64,000 nt of DNA from Andrena cerasifolii (Eukaryota > Arthropoda > Insecta > Hymenoptera > Andrenidae), in assembly GCF_050908995.1 (NCBI RefSeq), contig NC_135121.1, positions 13,950,001-14,014,000 on the forward strand, given 5' to 3'. The notes beneath the pieces are model-generated. The model searched no databases, was not told where the DNA came from, and saw only the letters and a list, made by a program, of their open reading frames with translations. Of the stretch, positions 61,101 through 64,000 are shown piece after piece. Both the position numbers and the translations under genes were made by a program. How positions within the stretch are numbered: the first letter of the stretch is position 1; each line of letters starts with the position of its first letter.

Positions 61101-61946
61101 TCGCCGTGGAAAATTTAACGAGCAAATAGGAAGCCGTCGTTGAGACGGAAAGTGGTAGAAGTCGAAAGTAAAAGTTGCTCGGGATGCCCCATCGGTCAGC
61201 GGAAGAGCGACGAAACAGAGAGAAAAAAACGTCGAGCGAGACCTCGCGCCACGAGGGGCGTAAACAACAGAAGTCGGGACAGCCAAGAATAACGAACGAA
61301 GGACAAAAATAATCTCTTCTTTCGTTCGACGGCGTTTCATCTCGTTACCAAAATAAACAGATGGACGAAAGAAGGCACGGCGGTTCGCGGTAAGCGTTTA
61401 TCATGGACGCGTGCGTCCAACCGAGGAGACGGACGCCTGTCGCGAAGATTATCATCGAAACGCGAGCTATAGCGAACGGTGCCGAGGAAGCGCAGCCTGC
61501 GAGACAGCCCGTGATCCGCGACATAATGAACACGTCGCGCGCGCAACTCTCCGCGACAGCGGAGTAGGTACCCGTGAGGTTTGTTTACGGTTCGCAGCAA
61601 CCGCGTCTTGCCCGTCAATCTCGGCGATCCAACGTTGGGAAGTAAATTCAGAAGCATTTTCGAGAATATGTACGCGCGTGCTACCAATACAGGCGCGTTA
61701 GCGCGTTTACGGAAAAAACTGGGGGAAAAAACCGTGACCCGATTGGCGCGCGATAACGTTTCAACAGCCTAGAAAATAAACAGGAGAAGGCGGGTCCAAG
61801 ATATCGCGGTGTTCGGGGCTTTTTTCAACGCGTTCTCGTACCTGGGTAGCATCCGAGTACGGTGTTGCTGAATTTTTATCCACAAGCAGCGATCCAAACA
61901 TAGGTATCCCCGAACTGGACGGGCTGTCCTGCTGCTGTGGCACCAT
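58186..61946 (-). CDS. SoxC: SoxC HMG-box transcription factor (Sox14/SOX4/SOX11-like), complete
   Basis: Nuclear DNA-binding regulator; SoxC proteins bend DNA at ACAAAG-type sites and act in neuronal and tissue differentiation; the fly member Sox14 mediates ecdysone responses. Exons (minus strand): 61946-61842 and 59601-58186, intron 2,240 bp, phase 0, giving 506 residues. Exon 1 encodes 35 residues (MVPQQQDSPSSSGIPMFG...). Exon 2 opens with TKKNNPNHIKRPMNAF, so the HMG box (about 44-113) is in one piece: MVWSQIERRKI, NAEISKRLGRRW, YPDYKYRPRKK are all intact. A basic Lys/Arg-rich stretch follows, then long Ser/Thr/Ala/Val-rich low-complexity regions. The acidic C-terminal end (CTPDVTDMLSTIGVGNDWVSF region) corresponds to the SoxC transactivation tail. 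The ATG at 61946 is the first in frame. The group C call rests on the box and the tail. Confidence 0.93.
59602..61841 (-). other. SoxC intron
   Basis: Donor CAG|GTACGAG at 61842/61841, acceptor TGTTTCAG at 59602. Contains a run of C (about 59890-59903) and chance-looking frames. No other feature was recognised. Confidence 0.7.
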
Positions 61947-64000
61947 TTTTGGGCCCGGGGTTCACTAAAAATTCCTCGTCACTTCACCTTTTAACGATCC
62001 AACGCACTGCACTCGCGAACCAATCGTCGACTCTATTAACCTCTCCCTCTCTTAACGAAATCAATTTCTCAACCGAACATTTCTCGGCGCAATTTTCCAG
62101 AGCAACCTTCCTAACCGCGAGCACAGTATTTCCCTTTCTTTTTCTTCCTCCTCTTCTTCTCCTTCGTCCGCTGCTACTCCGCCTCCTCCGCCGCCTCCTC
62201 CTCCTTCACCTCCTCCTCCTCCTCCTCCTCCTCTCCCTTTTATTACTGCTTCTCTGAATTCAAGTGATCTGCTCTCCCTTGTTTCATTGAGAAGGGGAAA
62301 TGTATCGAGGGACTCGACGAAGGCAGTAACGCGAATGGCAGTGATAGCAGATGATCGACCGCGATAGGAAAAGCAACGGGCTGGCATTGACAGTCGCGAC
62401 GTACCAGGCGAGACGCGGGTACGCGTCGCGATGCTTCTACAGAGTGGCGTAAATCTTCCGGCAAATGCATCCGCAGGGGCACGTTTCCTTCTCGATCCAG
62501 ACAGAACGAAAGCGAGAACTACACCAACTTGTACAATTCAGAGGCACGCACTATTGTTGGCCTGCGCAGCGAAACACGCGCCAGCGTACGCGTGCGTTAT
62601 CTCGCGCGGTCTGTAACGACTCTCAAAATCCGACGGGCGATCGTGGATCACGAGACGACATTCTCGAGCTCGACTGAGAACGCAACGACGAAACGACGAA
62701 ACGACCGTAAACACCACGCAGCCACGCTCGCCCGTCGAGCGCTCCTTTGCAACTAGCTCACCCTCTCGTCACACTTCTACCTCTATACTGCGCTCAGCTG
62801 AGACATCGCGTATCCCCACTATCTCGCCGCGTAAACACGCTGCTTTTCCAGCCAATCGCTGCGCGCTCATTCTTTCGTCCCTCTTTAACCCTGAAACCTT
62901 CTACGCTCCTCTCTTTTCTCCCTCTTCTATCGTCGCCTCCGGTCGCCGCCAGTCGCCTCTACCCCTCTGCACGGACAGTGTGTATACGTGCACACAAGCG
63001 TTTACTCTTTTCTCTCCTTCCTCCACCTTCTTTTCACCATTCGTCATCACTCTCCTTTCCTTGCTTCTTCCTCTTCCTCTTCACCTCCTCCCGTCGTCCT
63101 CCTCCTCTCCCTTAGTCACTGGATTCTCGGTCGCGTCGCATCGCGTACGGCGAAAGCTTTAAAGCGCGTTGCTAATTAGCCACCGCCGGTATTAAACGCA
63201 CCAGAACGCTTTCCCTCAGCGAATCGTTCAAGGTCGTATTTAGCTCGCCCTTAGCATAAGGTTATAAAACCTTACGCTCCTCCAAATGCACACGTCTGTC
63301 ACTCGATTCCACCTTGGCGTGTCCGTCGAGTCGCGAGTAAACAATGTAGTGAACAGTTCAGCAGCCGCTCACGTTTTTTTCTCGCCGAACGCTACCGCTA
63401 GGTTGCTCACTTGTCAACATGTTTAGTGATCGGTCGTTACTTTTTTTTAAGCGGAAATAAAGTCCGCTACTTTTGCGGAACGTGTTGCGTTGCTGCTAAT
63501 ATCGTTACCCTCTCCACAAGTGTCGTTCAACGATCGCTGATCAGGAATGATCACCGTTGAGTCCGCTGAACGCACCCAACGATAATGTCTGGATCTCTCC
63601 GAGGATTGTATCGTTCGCGATCGTCTCTGCGATAATCCCTATTGCAATTCGTTGTCCGAGCGGCTTGTTTTTCCACGAATAATCGCGAGCGTTGCTAATC
63701 GGTCGGATCGTTGCGCTGGAACCAACCGAGTGTCAAGTCACTAGTAGTGTTCCTTCCCGAGAATGCTTTCTCGAGAATTTCTCGAGAAATTTTAGAATTG
63801 CTTGTTTCTTGTTTCTCGAGAAATACTATAATTTCTCGTGAAACTTAAGGCTGGGAAAAATATTATAAATCTCATTTATTTTCGTAAATGAATGTATTGC
63901 TAGTTAACCGCGAACGTATAAATATATCTACAATTTATAATACATCTTATTAATAACATTAGGAGCTATATGAATTCTAATAAAAAATCACAGTACAGAA
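61947..64000 (-). promoter_or_regulatory. SoxC 5' UTR and upstream region
   Basis: Upstream side of SoxC. A polypyrimidine block with CCT/TCC units (about 62148-62234, purine-rich on the SoxC strand) and another CT-rich stretch near 62880-63110 are candidates for 5' UTR or core promoter DNA. Near 63258 AAGGTTATAAAACCTT is a perfect palindrome. The last 250 bases turn AT-rich and carry repeated CTCGAGAAAT words (63758-63844). No transcription start can be fixed from sequence. Confidence 0.35.
62148..62234. repeat. (CCT)n-rich polypyrimidine tract
   Basis: Strongly strand-biased run of CCT, TCC and CTT units about 200-290 bp upstream of the SoxC start codon. Mirror-type purine/pyrimidine tracts can form H-DNA; only the sequence bias is seen. 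Confidence 0.85.

Noticed and set aside
63258..63273. TATA-box-like AAGGTTATAAAACCTT
   Set aside because: It is a palindrome readable on both strands and has no matching start-site context; it cannot be assigned as the SoxC TATA box from sequence alone.
63758..63844. Heat-shock-element-like TTCTCGAGAA repeats
   Set aside because: The spacing between TTC and GAA is four bases rather than the required two, so HSF binding is not predicted. More likely a repeat end.

Overview
This is a 64 kb piece of nuclear DNA from an animal, almost certainly an insect and most likely a hymenopteran (bee, ant or wasp). Three protein-coding genes are recognisable. All are split by introns with GT/AG junctions, and their products look most like insect proteins. 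GC-rich single-copy DNA with no obvious loss of CpG alternates with AT-rich islands made of short inverted-repeat transposons (MITEs). The order assignment is an inference from gene structure and composition; no ribosomal or mitochondrial marker is present.

Layout. (1) 1-3284: a truncated MITE, a possible small gene on the minus strand (548-796), and AT-rich repeat-derived DNA that lies upstream of, or inside, the 5' part of the kinesin gene. (2) 3285-13565, plus strand: a kinesin-13 microtubule depolymerase (KIF2A/Klp10A type). Ten exons of the canonical form are visible and the first coding exon is not found. A second, very long alternative last exon (10784-11865) is in frame with the same splice phase. 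It would replace the usual coiled C-terminus with 360 different residues ending in a hydrophobic tail-anchor-like segment. (3) 16533-18206, minus strand: FICD/Fic, the ER protein AMPylase acting on BiP, complete in three exons and tail-to-tail with the kinesin. (4) About 18.2-58.1 kb: roughly 40 kb with no convincing gene. It carries at least four MITE families, two of them nested inside a third element that itself has a perfect 8-bp target duplication. (5) 58186-61946, minus strand: a SoxC (Sox14/SOX4/SOX11-like) HMG-box transcription factor, complete in two exons, with its presumed promoter side reaching to the window end.

The three genes do not form one pathway. Kinesin-13 acts on microtubule ends, FICD tunes ER folding capacity, and SoxC is a developmental regulator. 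The long non-coding interval next to SoxC is the kind of space where enhancers of a developmental regulator are usually found, but nothing in the sequence proves that here.

The most interesting observation is the alternative last exon of the kinesin, which predicts a membrane-anchored kinesin-13. Next are the multi-level nested transposon at 23.5-24.85 kb and its composite element, which is also present at 49.0-49.6 kb with the same internal insertion at the same site.
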